From Pohlia nutans (Eukaryota > Streptophyta > Bryopsida > Bryales > Mniaceae): a stretch of 64,000 nt of DNA. The stretch is taken from assembly GCA_022496805.1 (NCBI GenBank), contig CM040103.1, positions 2,498,001 to 2,562,000 on the forward strand, written 5' to 3'. Below the pieces are notes generated by a model that saw only the letters and a program-made list of their open reading frames with translations, had not been told where the DNA came from and did no database searches. This document shows positions 47,801 to 58,724 of this stretch, one piece after another (positions within the stretch are counted from its first letter, which is position 1; each line of letters starts with the position of its first letter). The position numbers were made by a program, and so were the translations under genes.

Positions 47801-50800
47801 AAAACCAATTTGGAAATATTTTAAAAACATTCCTGAAATATATTATAATATACCCTAAATATATTATAAATAGTATAATATTCCAATTATTTCATAGCCC
47901 CCCATTAAATACCCTTTGTTCACTCATGTATACCAAAATTTACATTAAGTGACTTTCCCAAGCTCTTAGCCCATAAACGTCAAAGTAAGCTCCATAGGCT
48001 TATTTATGAGAGAATAATGAAGAAAAAAGTGGATTTTCTCAACCAAATCAATCGAGAATTGGTGCGTTCAAAAGCTACTGAAAAAGCGATCTAGATTCCA
48101 AATTTGCGCCTCATTTGGAAGATTGTGGAATCGTTAGCAAGCAATCAAAGTTATCAAAATGAACAGGAGTTGAGGTTCACTTGGGGCAGCAAAGATCGTG
48201 TCTTGAAAAGTGTCGCAGTGCTAAATTGTTATTAGAAAGGAAAGTGATATGTCAATGTAATGCACTACAATTACCCAGGGAGAGCCCCTCACGGTCGGGG
48301 CTCCCGCAATGTTCGGGCCCCATGTCATTGGTCGGGTCACGGCCCTCCCTCCAACTCAAGGCCCTCACATCACAGGAGCCTCTTTCTACTCAGGCCTCTC
48401 CTTTTACTTTTTCACTTTATACATGCAATCAGTTTCTTTTAACCCCTAAACGTCTGAAAGTGCCTTTGCGGCCAGTAGAATACGGTGTATTTTTCTAGTA
48501 TTTGGAATGGATTCAGACCTTTTATAGGTTTGAGTTCAACACAAAAGCTGAAATTTACATCAATGCGGTTCTAGTGAGCTATTGAGATCCCAATTAGAGC
48601 TTCTTGTTGGTAGCAAATGCCAATTATACGGCCACGTATGTTCTATCCCCATGGGACGTTTAGGGGTTAAGTACAAGGAAAATACAAAAGAAGCACATCC
48701 ATCCAGAAAGGTCTCTTTGTAAATAACAGAGACTTTGGAAAAAAAAATTAAAATGCAATTAGAAAAGGGAAGAAAGTCGGGCCATGCCTGAAGTTGCCGG
48801 TCGGAAGGGGGCTCTTCATTTGCAAAGACCAGCAAGCAAAACATCTTCTTTGCTTGCGCGAAGTCGAGCTCCTCCACTTCATACAACTCACTGATCAAGC
48901 CTCGGTCATCCAACTCACTGCAGAGATTCGCAACCCGGGACGTCACGAGCACCCGGCTCTTAGGGGGAAGGATGAGATCCTCTGGAAGGAGGTACTTGAG
49001 GTCATTGGGGTGCAGCACATTGTCAATGTATAGAAACACCGCCTCCCGGCATTCTTCCAGGTACTTGCCCAGTTTTTGACTCCCTTCCAGCGGGTACCCG
49101 AACCGCGGCTTCTCCCCCGACAGCCTCTCCAAAATGCTCGCCTGCTCAAGGAAGAAATGCCAAGGCAGGGTCAGTCCAGTTCCTTTACGTTAGAGGGCTC
49201 CAAAACCAACAAGGTTCTAATTCCAACAAAATCTAGGCACAATAATCATCCTAGAAACTAAATCTAAGTAGACCATAGATAGCTGATCATTTTGGTCAAC
49301 ATCCAATAAGAACTCTATGACGTGTCTAGATTTGTGTTCTAAAATAAATGCTTGGTCTAGACTCTGTTGGAATTAGGACCTTGTTGGTTTTGGAGCCCTC
49401 TACCTTATCCCTGCACCTTGGTTGTGACAACTAATCATATGTGCCAAAACTTTGAAAAAAAGAAATAAAGAAAAACTGTAAAAGAAATAAAAATGCTCGC
49501 AAATGCTACCATGAGGGAAAATGTGAACGTAGGGTTGATCTATTTACGTACTAGAGAACAGGCCGTCAGGAGCCGATGACAAGTCCAGGGGAGCACTAGG
49601 TGCCAGAATCAAGCTCCTGACAGCCTATTCTATGGTGTTAATGGCTGAGGGAACGACGTTCTTAGGACGGCTTTTCATGGAGAGCCTGAACCTTCATGGT
49701 GATGTCATCCACAATTACTTGCTTGACAGAACATGCTTTTGGGGATGTAGCTTAAATTAATTGAGTGCTTTGGAAGTTGTAACATATTGAGTTGTCAAGT
49801 GTTTACAGCATATGTCAAAACTTCTGGATAAAGTTTCCAAACTTTCAGTCTTGTTTTCTCCACTTTGTAAGACTGGAAGTCAATTCCTAACCTGCACCTC
49901 ATTTATTCTTCCTACCTTCTAAACATGTTAGAAGATACCCACATGACATCACCATGCAGGTTTAGGCTCTCCATGGAAAGCCGTCCTTAGCTGCAGAAAC
50001 ACACAGAATGATTCTGCAGGACGAGGCCAATTCTACCATATCTATCAGACTCTATATTGGTAGAAACAGCCTATGAGGCCTTTAACTTATAACTATGCCT
50101 TGGTTGTGGCAAAAAAAAATCCATCATACCTATGTGCCAAAAAAGTTGGAAATTTTTAAATTTTTAAAATGCTCACCTGGAGTGAACAAATCTTTTCTGA
50201 GGACGGGTTTTCGCCCACTTCGATTTTGCAGTGTGTCCGTCCTGGAAAACTGAGGCGAGCATACACTGCATCCCCAAGTGTGGACTTGCCAATCCCTGGC
50301 AGGCCATGGAGAACCACGGCTCGGACTTCCGTGTCTTCCAGCTGAAGCTTCTCCATCACCTCTTCCACCCTCACATCAAGCCCAACTACAAAAGAAGCCC
50401 GGGGAAGTCACTGTCAAGAATTTAGATAACTATGAGAGAACAAATACAGGGTGTCTTTTATTCATTTGAGATAAAAATTATAAATTTTAGAAGTAATATA
50501 GGATGTTTTAAAACCAATTTGGGAATATTTGGGAATATTCTTAAATACATATGTGGAATATGTCCTAAATATACTATAAATAATAGAATATTTCAATTAT
50601 TTCATAGCCCCCATTAAATACCCTTTGTTGGCTCATATGTACCCAAGATTTACACTAAGGGCGGACTTCCATGTGAGTGGGTGGTGGGTGGAAGGCACTA
50701 GAAGGCAAGAATTGAGGTCTCAAGAACCACCGATGCTCCACCCATTTCGGTACAAAGGAAATTTATACTCTAGAATCCTCATGTTTCCACCCATATTAGT

Positions 50801-53800
50801 GGAGCTTCCTCCTTTGGAGGACCGACCACCCACTGCCCCCTTGCATGGAAGTCGGCCCTAAGTGACTTCCCCAAGAAAAAAAGAAAATGATTATAAAAGC
50901 GTCCCTTCAAGGTTGTAAATCCACATGCATTAATCAACTAATCACCGACAAAATTGTGTCATATTTAAAAACTCAATTTAGAAGGTCGGATATTGTTTAG
51001 AATAAAAATGAGATTGTGATTATGAAGAATGCTTAAAAAGTGAAGATAATGCCTTGAGAGGTAAATGTAACATACCTTTGTTGTTTGGATACGCAGGCGT
51101 GAAGGGTGACAAGGGTTGACTTAATTGTCTCATCATAATCTTTTGATTTTTATGAATACTCACAGCCACCGCCAGATTGAGATCAGGATACACATTGTTG
51201 ATTTCTAGGCAGAGCTGTTGTAAGTCGCCCATTGTTGTATCAGCAAAGCCAAGCCTGTACTCACAAGATTTCAAAATTTTCACATAAAGTGTATTTAATA
51301 GGTGTTGTAACTCATAGATAGAATTTAGGCCACGTCAGATTGCACAAGTCAAAGCAACAACAAAAAATCCTACACCTTGATTGGTGAAAAAATCATTTCT
51401 TATTTGATAGTAGTTCAAGTAACAAGAAGCATAAAGAGGTGACACTTTTTTGATCCCTATGTGAGATTTAGAAAACATTTGAGTAAGGTTGAGGCTCCTA
51501 AAACCAACCAGGTACCCAAAACCGATCTGGCCTAATTTCTAGATTTTGAAAGAAAAGATGTACCTCATTTGTACATTAGAGCATATTATCGGTTTTGGGT
51601 ACAGAAGTACTTTTCACTTTGTAAAATTGTACAAATTTCAATATTGGGAAATAATTCATGGAAAAATTTGCATTCTCCACGAAAACTAACTTCCAACCCG
51701 GGAAAAATATCACCCTATTAATGACTGGTCCAAAAATAGTGTAGGTAGCTTAAGTTATCGGTTTTAGGTGCCTCGACCTTAACAAGGTTTCAAGCTACCT
51801 CTTCGAGGTGGATTGAATACTTGTTACCTTGAATGCATTTTTTTAAATTTGTTATCTCACTCCCAGTTGGTTAGAATTTGTTAAGTTGACTTTACTAATA
51901 TTGCTTTTGTTCAAATTGCACATACAATGTGAAAACTACACGACACAAAATTATAATTATGGTTTTGGGTGTGAATTCATCAAGGTGTTGATCACCAACC
52001 CTCGTATCATGTAGTTTTTGAAGTTTATGTTGTGAAAAATTTCTTGAATCATTAAAAGTGCACACAACACAAAAATATGATTATGAGTTAGGGTTGTGAA
52101 TTTTATGGGGTTGGCGATTGCCAACCCTCTTATCTTATACTCCCTTTGTTTAGAAATAATTGTTGGTATTTTATTTTTCATAGTTTTTGTCATATGCTTT
52201 ATATTTCAAATATGAACCCCACTCACTTCAAACAAGGCGGACAATGAGTGACACAAAAACTACATACTACTTTTCAGGAGACCATTTCTTGGTTGCCTTT
52301 GGCAACAAAAGCATCAAGTTGATTTTTTTCTAAACTAATCTGACAATTATTTCCAAACAGAAGGAGTAGAGCTTTTGAAAGTTATGTTGTGAACTAAAGG
52401 GGATTATTTAGCAGTGTTTATATAGGCCATTGATTCAATCATTGTTGCTATAGCACTAAATTAGTGACCGTATTGTGTTGCTTTCGTGTCATTGAAATAT
52501 GAACCTACGACCAACTAAAACAACACAAACCTACGTTGGCAATCAGTGGGGTGATAAATTCAAGAGTAGTGTAGTAAAGTGACCATGAACATGCACTAGT
52601 AGAAATCCTCTCAAATTATGTAACTTGTCTTTAATGACTAAATTCCATTGTGACTTGTCCATTGTGACTTGTCCATAGTGACTGAAAATCATGATTTTAA
52701 GTCACTACCGTCACCTGCTAGCACTTCCAGCACTCGACGTCAACTTTTTGGACTGCCACATCCACTTTTTGAGAGGTCACAACTAATCAAAAAGCGACAC
52801 GTGGTAGATTCAACGAAATTTGAATTAATTTTGTGCCATAACTACTAGCAAGTGACGGTACAGACAAGTCGCAACAAGATTTAGTCGTTAAAGACAAGTC
52901 ACATTTGACAAGATTTCTACTAGTGATGTTAGTAAAAATAATGGGGATCAGAATGAGGGTGCAAGAGGGATACTTGCTGAAGAGGCCTCGTCGCCAGTGA
53001 GCGCTGCAGAGGGCGACTCCGCGGGCAATGAGAAAAGTGGCATCGCGCAGTTTCTGGTCATGCTCTGGAAGCTCCAGGAGCAGGGCTCGGATGTGCTTGG
53101 CCAGGCTGCGCATGCTCTTGAAGAGGGTCATACAGGACTCATTGTTTTGGTTGGCTTTGTCAATGCGCCGCAACACGAACGCCACCATCGCCAGCGCTGC
53201 CCCTGCCCACGTCAAATTCTGCGCGCAGTCCAACAGATCACACACCACTCTCATCGAGGCCGTCGCAATCAGCTTGGCACTGTCCACCTGGCCCCCCACC
53301 AAAAAATAAAAATAAATAAACAAGCGGCTAGTCACGGAGTCTTTGCCTTAGTATTTATCCCAGATTTACTTTTATGGCTTCATTTGCGTAAATCTTGGTA
53401 ACTCCTCAAAAACAAACCGTTTCCGTAGTCTCTCCACTGGTGGGCAGAGACAAAAAATAAAACCTTTCAAGAACAATTCGCCACACTCTCAAAAATCATG
53501 TTATTTTTTTCTAAATCTAAAATTGCCTCCTTTTGCACGCTGAATAATTTCATTGTTCCTCATAACTGATTGTGATGAGCAGTCATAGGAACATGGAGTT
53601 TCATTGCTAGTTCCTATTGGGGCTCCTAATTGATTGATGAGCAGTCGTAGGAACATGGAGTTTCATTGCTAGTTCCTCTTACTGCTCCTAATTGATTTTG
53701 GTGCATAAATATGTGGAGCAATCAATGGTCATGAGCAATCGTAGGGACCCATCCTACATGGGAATGAATGAGATATCAGAGCTACTGATGAGTCCAAACA

Positions 53801-55553
53801 AAGAATATGGACTACATAAACCGGTGAGGGATGGCAATCCCCAATCGGTTATGGGACATAACCTACTGTGCACTCATTTAATCAAGACTTTCTAATGTTA
53901 ATTTTTTGGTTGATCTAGTGGTCCAAAAGAACAACTTTGGTTCTGAGTTCTAACCCATGAATGAATAGCCTATCATCTTGTCTCAAAAAAGGGCACAATA
54001 TAGTTTGTGACAAAAATCAAATCTATTCAGTGTAAAATGAAGTTGTGGAATTCAAAATGCACACGATTTCAGGCGTCAAACTTCAAAAGTGAATGGAAAT
54101 GCAATAGGATTCAAACTCTTGATTCGGTTTTTTTTGGGAAGCTTCATTTTGTCAAATTGTTTCAATTTGTCAAACTACTAAAATATTTGTACGCTGATTT
54201 CCTGAAAGTGTAAAACAATAGGTGCAAAACTGAGGAAAAACCAAAAGACATTACCTGCGACTGAGCTTGTTGACATCTGGAGCTCATGGAGTCCAGCATT
54301 GTGCTCACATCATTGAGATTACTCTGAAGAGCTGCTGATGTCTTTCTCTCCACTGTCCTGTTCTCCAATACATCGCTTAGGGCCTGTGCATGCACCAGCC
54401 ATGAGAAACCTTTTAACATACCCTAAAGGATTAACATACCCTAAAAGACCAAGGACTCATGGTTATAAAAAGCCCCATTTGATTGATCATAGTGATAATT
54501 CAAATAGGATCAAATTTTATATCAGTGAAGAACCTTGCATATGATAATCAAGAAAGAAAGCGTGGGAGTGTTTGTAAACACAATAGGAAACCTCAAGTCT
54601 TGAGTTTGGTATCAAATCAAAATTCTCATGATTCTCTTCACAACAAGGAGAAACCCAACTTTTGTGGGTACAATGAATGATTTTCAAAACTGGTAGTGTA
54701 GTGATGGGAGACCTTGACACTTTGCATGCAACAAGAGATTGCCACCTCAGCAGTTTACAAACCTCCTGACACGAGAATGAAGACTGGACACCCTCTTTAA
54801 AAGAATAGGAGGTCTAATTTGGGCTCATTTTTCACCGACTCAGATGTTTCACAATATTCATGCTTCAAACAAGCGTTGTACAAACACAGGGAGGATCGAA
54901 TTCTCTAACCCGGGGCTAAAAATCTAACTCGAAAGTTTTCAGCCCCCTTCTTACTCTATTGGGAGGCTAATTGCCACAATTCACAAATATGTGAGCTAAC
55001 TAACTAAAAGGTAGGAGAGAAATGAACATTGTTATAACAGGAACACGAATCCTAAATGAAGACCTAATCAAAGTCTTCGTACATACTACTCCAAAGAAAC
55101 GAGGGAAAAAAATTTAATTTAGGGGAACGTTTTCAACAAGATCCCAAAGTTCCATGACGAGAGTAAACCTTACAATGACGAGGATCACCACAAAAAGCAT
55201 TGCATCCTCTCCATTGAATAAGAAGGCACACGCAATGAATCAAAGATCCAATACTAACAATCAGAACCCAAAATAAACACTTAAAAAAGCATACTAACCA
55301 GCTCAATTTCGTCCAATATTTCGTCAAGCTCGCTCACTTCAGTGAACGAGAACACCGACCTCTCCTTGCCAACTCCTTCTTCACTGCCTCCTTTGCTGCC
55401 TCCTTTACTGTCTCCTTTGCTTCCTTCTTTACTGGCTCCTTTACTCCCTCCTTTACTATCTCCTTTACTGCCTCCGTTACTGCCTCTCCGGGAGCGAGAA
55501 TACACTACATCCCGCAAGCTTGCAGGTCCAGTGCAACTCATAGAAATCCCCAT
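41815..55553 (-). CDS. NLR immune receptor (NBS-LRR), 12 exons
   Basis: A phase-consistent model of about 1,070 residues: 55553-55299, 54383-54255, 53287-52974, 51254-51076, 50385-50177, 49141-48788, 47653-47459, 47172-46846 (3' end uncertain, alternatively 46894), 46492-46238, 44922-44689, 43768-43321, 42122-41815. The first in-frame ATG gives MGISMSC, a myristoylation/palmitoylation-like start. An S/K/G repeat and a helical region of about 200 residues follow; this is neither TIR nor a recognisable canonical CC. NB-ARC motifs: P-loop GLPGIGKST, kinase-2 FLYIDNVL, RNBS-B SRVLVTSRV, GLPL-type GGMPLALELV, MHD-type VHVHDLL. The LRRs follow LxxLxLxxCxxLxxLP. Intron 6 has a GC donor. Typical role: intracellular pathogen sensing with ATP/ADP switching. 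No frame break was seen. Confidence 0.85.
42123..43320 (-). other. NLR intron 11 with Stowaway MITE
   Basis: Between the two last LRR exons. It joins GCA|G to GT in phase 1, making a continuous LRR. It contains the Stowaway-like element at 43047-43292. Confidence 0.6.
43047..43292. mobile_element. Stowaway-like MITE in NLR intron
   Basis: Ends CTCCCTTTGTTTGGAAATAA and TTATTTCCAGACGGAGGGAG. The left flank is TA and the right flank CA. 246 bp. It begins 29 bp after the exon 11 donor. Confidence 0.8.
43890..43942 (-). repeat. Partial inverted hairpin repeat in NLR intron
   Basis: Contains AACAAACACTTTATTCACGC and GGCCTTGAAAGAGGACC, matching one end of the 1311-1430 family. Confidence 0.5.
44033..44256. 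mobile_element. Stowaway-like MITE in NLR intron, right end damaged
   Basis: Left end CTCCCTTTGTCC after TA. The interior shares TTGGCATT-type and GGACAATTATTTCCAGAC motifs with the copy at 43047-43292. The terminal GGAGGGAG is lost. Confidence 0.7.
45375..45592. mobile_element. TA-flanked AGGT-family MITE in NLR intron
   Basis: 218 bp; ends AGGTAGAGGGCTCCAAAACC and its inverse, bordered by TA. The same length and ends occur at 49188-49405. Confidence 0.8.
45621..45888. mobile_element. MITE (TACCGTA family) in NLR intron
   Basis: Ends TACCGTAACACCATAGCAGG and, inverted, TACCGTAGTACCATAGCAGG. Inverted homologue of 13433-13703 inside the CACTA element. Confidence 0.75.
47178..47469. mobile_element. 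Transposon that constitutes an NLR intron
   Basis: Homologous over its whole length to the MITE at 33265-33533. Its ends are TGTACAGTCGGGTACAA and, inverted, TGTACAGTCAGGTACAA. The intron is 47173-47458, so nearly all of it is transposon. The CAG|GTACAA donor lies within the terminal repeat, and the CAG acceptor lies just outside the other end. A 29-bp internal tandem duplication (about 47352-47408) accounts for most of the length difference. Confidence 0.8.
47692..47959. mobile_element. MITE with GGAAGTCACT ends in NLR intron
   Basis: 268 bp, ends GGGGAAGTCACTATCAA and AAGTGACTTTCCC. Homologues at 6677-6945 and 50401-50872. Serves as the uninterrupted comparison for the nested insertion at 50659-50858. 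Confidence 0.75.
48443..48666. mobile_element. TTAA MITE in NLR intron
   Basis: 224 bp between TTAA at 48439-48442 and 48667-48670; ends CCCCTAAACGTC on both sides. Very close to 38023-38246. Confidence 0.85.
49188..49405. mobile_element. TA-flanked AGGT-family MITE in NLR intron
   Basis: 218 bp; right end inverted AGGTAGAGGGCTCCAAAACC, left end with substitutions (CGTTAGAGGGCTCC). It begins 47 bp upstream of exon 6. Confidence 0.75.
49663..49988. mobile_element. Foldback element in NLR intron
   Basis: Arms GGACGGCTTTTCATGGAGAG and, inverted, GGACGGCTTTCCATGGAGAG enclose about 230 bp. Both arms also share ATGGTGATGTCA. Non-coding. Confidence 0.7.
50401..50872. mobile_element. GGAAGTCACT MITE hosting a Tourist-like element
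   Basis: The outer ends match 47692-47959. Removing 50659-50861 (insert plus one TAA) leaves about 269 bp, the family's normal length. It starts 16 bp before exon 5's acceptor boundary. Confidence 0.75.
50659..50858. mobile_element. Tourist-like (PIF/Harbinger) MITE, nested
   Basis: 200 bp; ends GGGCGGACTTCCATG and CATGGAAGTCGGCCC, flanked by TAA at 50656-50658 and 50859-50861. The uninterrupted host at 47941-47955 has one TAA at that point. Homologous to 17417-17617. Confidence 0.85.
51486..51779. mobile_element. TA-flanked AGGT-family MITE in NLR intron
   Basis: Ends AGGTTGAGGCTCCTAAAACC and, inverted, AGGTCGAGGCACCTAAAACC, bordered by TA. 294 bp. Confidence 0.75.
52140..52366. mobile_element. 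Stowaway-like MITE in NLR intron
   Basis: Ends CTCCCTTTGTTTAGAAATAA and TTATTTCCAAACAGAAGGAG, flanked by TA. 227 bp. Confidence 0.8.
52594..52925. mobile_element. CACTA-type MITE in NLR intron
   Basis: Ends CACTAGTAGAAAT and TTTCTACTAGTG with ATG duplicated on both sides (52591-52593 and 52926-52928). Subterminal GACAAGTCAC-type motifs recur. 332 bp. Related terminal fragments occur twice in the CHK-like gene's first intron. Confidence 0.85.
53305..53455 (-). repeat. Dispersed repeat of about 145 bp, inverted copy in NLR intron
   Basis: Inverted homologue of 29745-29890 and 39457-39600; carries CAAGCGGCTAGT at one end and GGGCAGAGACAA at the other. It starts 18 bp from exon 3. Confidence 0.65.
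53568..53692 (+). repeat. Tandem duplication in NLR intron 2
   Basis: Two adjacent copies of a roughly 61-bp unit containing GGAACATGGAGTTTCATTGC. Confidence 0.65.
55372..55490 (-). repeat. 12-bp coding tandem repeat in NLR exon 1
   Basis: About nine to ten units encode SKGG, SKGD, SKEG or SKGA in frame. They form a basic, flexible linker between the lipidation-like N-terminus and the helical region. All units keep the frame, which argues that the exon is translated. Confidence 0.75.
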
Positions 55554-55907
55554 TGCAAACAGCAGAGTAATCTGGCTATGGACGAACCGTGACCCTCTCT
55601 TGCCATCCACAAATCCAAAGCAATAAACCCCCCATTGTACTCCTCTCAGATACGATCTACAAAGACCTTTTAACAGTAGTACCGCAAACAGACCCACTGA
55701 CCGTCTCAGGGTCAGAATTCTTCGAACTACATTCCGAGGTATCTTAATCTAGGACTAGAGTAGAACCCCAACAACGAACTACAACGGGTTTTAGGGCCAG
55801 TACATTCTTCCACAATGAAGGCAAGTGAGCAGGAAGGTGTGTCTGTCGGTAATAATAAATAATGCAATGGAGAGCTAGTGAGAGTAGGCTTCTACTGGGG
55901 AACCGAG
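55554..55907. promoter_or_regulatory. Presumed NLR promoter/5' leader
   Basis: Sequence immediately upstream of the predicted start. No in-frame ATG precedes 55553 in the open region back to 55697. No clear TATA box was assigned. A TIR element begins at 55908. Confidence 0.35.
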
Positions 55908-56811
55908 TACCGTAGTGTACTAGCAGGTTCGGCACCTTGCTGCCTAATAATTAATTAAAGTTCAAAAAGTAGGTTCGGCACCTAAAAATAGTATATTAAT
56001 AATTTCGGCAGTTTTTTCCTTTGTTTTTTTCAAATGTTGGCTTATATTACATTGGTTGACATGTGAGATTTGAGTCTAGGATGGCAAGAATGCTCTGTGA
56101 TTTATACAAGTGGAGTGGAGTTGTATCCAACAATGCATATGGGATATGTGAACTTTGAAGTGAACCACCTAGTTAGTCTTTATTTTTATAACACGCATAA
56201 CTTTTGCATAAAGTCTTCAAATGACATAAAATTTGTTGGAGGTGAAAGATTACTTGATTTCTAAACTTTTCTTAGACCAACAAAATTCCAGAAAAGTTGA
56301 TCTTCTATGCACAAATGAGCTTCGAAAAACTGTTAGGAACGCATTTTGATACATTGACGTTTACAATGTTGTGCTGTTTTGCCCATATCATACGCATTAA
56401 AACTTATTTTGACACAAAACTTGTTGGAGGTGGAAGAAGACTTGATTTCTCAACTTTTGTTAGTTAGACACAATTCTATAAAACTTCATCTTCTATGCTC
56501 AATTGGACTCCAAAAATCTGTGTACAACACATTTTCAAAAGCCTCACCTAGAGTCTTGCTACTTAACCCATATTCTTTGTGGACTAATGTAAGTGGGCTT
56601 GATTACAAAAGGAGCACCTTTCCCTCCATTGAAATTCACACAAGTCTCCCAACTAAGTAAAAACTTAGTGAAAAGTAAAAAATTCTCACTTTTCGGCAAT
56701 TTTGAAATATAAATTATATAATATTCGGCAAAAGATGCCAATAATTTCCCAAAATTTTAGGCATCTATTTTTAGAATTGTTTTCTGCCGAATCTGCTAGT
56801 AAACTACGGTA
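55908..56811. mobile_element. Non-autonomous TIR element upstream of the NLR
   Basis: 904 bp; ends TACCGTAGTGTACTAGCAGG and, inverted, TACCGTAGTTTACTAGCAGA. Homologous to 5380-6222 across its interior. Non-coding. Confidence 0.75.
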
Positions 56812-58180
56812 TATGCAGTGTGCACATTCGATCATCAAGTTTGATAAGTGAGTGATCAAGCAAGAGTTTAAGAGAATGGAGAGTGCGACATGGACAGGAT
56901 TCGAAGGATTTGAGTGGCGCCATAAGTCAGTCAAGTCGGCGGGTTTGATCGTTGACGAAGGAGAGTGGATGATTCGGTTTCTACGATGCGACTGGTTCTA
57001 TGAATGCCCTCGTGTGAACGCTTCCTTTTTTCATCACCGTAATGGCTTTCTAGTATTTTGAAATTCTTACAATATTTTAAAAGTGATAATATTTATAACA
57101 CTGGCCCACAGAACATAGAGTCCATTCAAAATAAGGTAGAAGCCCTCACAACGGTGAATACACCCAAAACCAATGTGTGAACAGATGGTACCCATACCAT
57201 AGGCTTTGGTACTAATTATATCATTTTAATAAGAGCCGAAATTTTAGGCATCGTGTTGTTAAATCTAATCTTGTACTACGATAATGGTAACATCCAAACT
57301 CAATACCATATGTGTAAAAAATTTGTCAACCAATCAACAAGTTCTTGCACTATTAGAGTTAACCCCTAAAGGACCAAGAGTCCTAACTAGGACATGTAGA
57401 GAACCAAGTAGGTTCTGATGAACACATTTTTAATCAAATTTTGAAGGAAATTTAATAGTGGATTTCCCAATGTGCCACAAAAATGAAGATTTTTTATTTT
57501 TTTATTTTTTATTTTTTATTTTTATTTTTTTAAAATTCCAGCACCGTATGTGGAAGTTATGAGGGAAAGTGTAATTTTTTTGGGAGAAAGGGTAGCGGGA
57601 CAGTAGAGAAATAGTTGAATTGGGTGCGGGGGGCAACAAGTGGAGCGGAGTGTGAAAAGTGGGGTGGTCAGTGGGGACAGAAGACCATCCCATTTTCCAC
57701 CCTCATTAAAAAGCTAAAAAATTTATATTTTTAAATTAAAATTTATTAATTATTAATTAAAAGCTATGTTTTATACTGAGATTTATTTTTTTAATTGAAA
57801 TCTATTATTTTTTAATTGAAACTTATCATTTTAATTGAATTTATTTAAATTAAATTTTATCATTGTAAGTTATTATTATTATTATTATTATTGTTATTGT
57901 TGTCCAATGAAAGACTACCATGTGGCGGTCATGAACATTGGAACGGGTTGGGTGAGGTACCACTTCAATCCCCTTTCTCTATCCTTTATTTCCTCCCTAA
58001 TCCCCAAAATTCTTTAAAATAATTCTATTTGTCTTCTAATTAAAACTTGGAGATTTTATTTATTTCCAATTTTTTTTGCCATTCTATAGAGGGTGGAATG
58101 CACTTATGTTTCACCACTCAGATTTATATTTTAAATTACAAAACTCAAAAAGAGAGATTGAGTCTTTTTTAAACTTTTAA
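56812..58180. other. AT-rich intergenic DNA
   Basis: Contains a lone TTAA-MITE left end (CCCCTAAAGGACCAAGAG from 57363), an ATTTTTT simple repeat at 57485-57535 and an ATT tract near 57870-57895. A minus-strand frame at 57502-57693 spans part of the simple repeat. No gene. Confidence 0.5.
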
Positions 58181-58720
58181 CCCTTTGGCGTGCCTGCGTT
58201 CAAATATTGAACGTCGAACAGATTCAAGTTGTTTGATTCTCATCCAAATTGGACAGTCTTCATCCACATAAATTTCCCTTGGCTTTTGTGCAAGTTTACT
58301 ATATGTTGTATGGTTTGGATTTTTAAAATAGGTTATTATGATTTTTGAAAAAATCACACAATTGGTTTATGTCAAGTTTCATTCTTAGTTCAAAAAGTGA
58401 GACCTAAAACATGATTTTTTAAAATAAGTAGAATCAAATAATGGAAACCATACCATCTCATAGAGCATGCTATTCCAATTTCATTACAATATTTAAAAAA
58501 AAAAGTGTGTTAATGTGGGATTTTTAATCGAATTTCATGAGAAAACCTTGCAAAAGTAATTAAAAATAATTAATAAAAAACATGATAAATCCAACCGTAC
58601 AAATGTGATCTTCACATTGACATTTACAACTTTGCTTTGTAAATCAACTCCATTTTTGGTATTCATCAAACATCTTGTAACGTTTCTTTGAAAACAGTGT
58701 TGAATTGGGACTTTAAAGGG
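58181..58720. mobile_element. TTAA-flanked element, 540 bp
   Basis: Left end CCCTTTGGCGTGCC after TTAA (58177-58180) and right end GGGACTTTAAAGGG before TTAA (58721-58724). The termini are short and imperfectly inverted. Non-coding. Confidence 0.55.
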
Positions 58721-58724
58721 TTAA

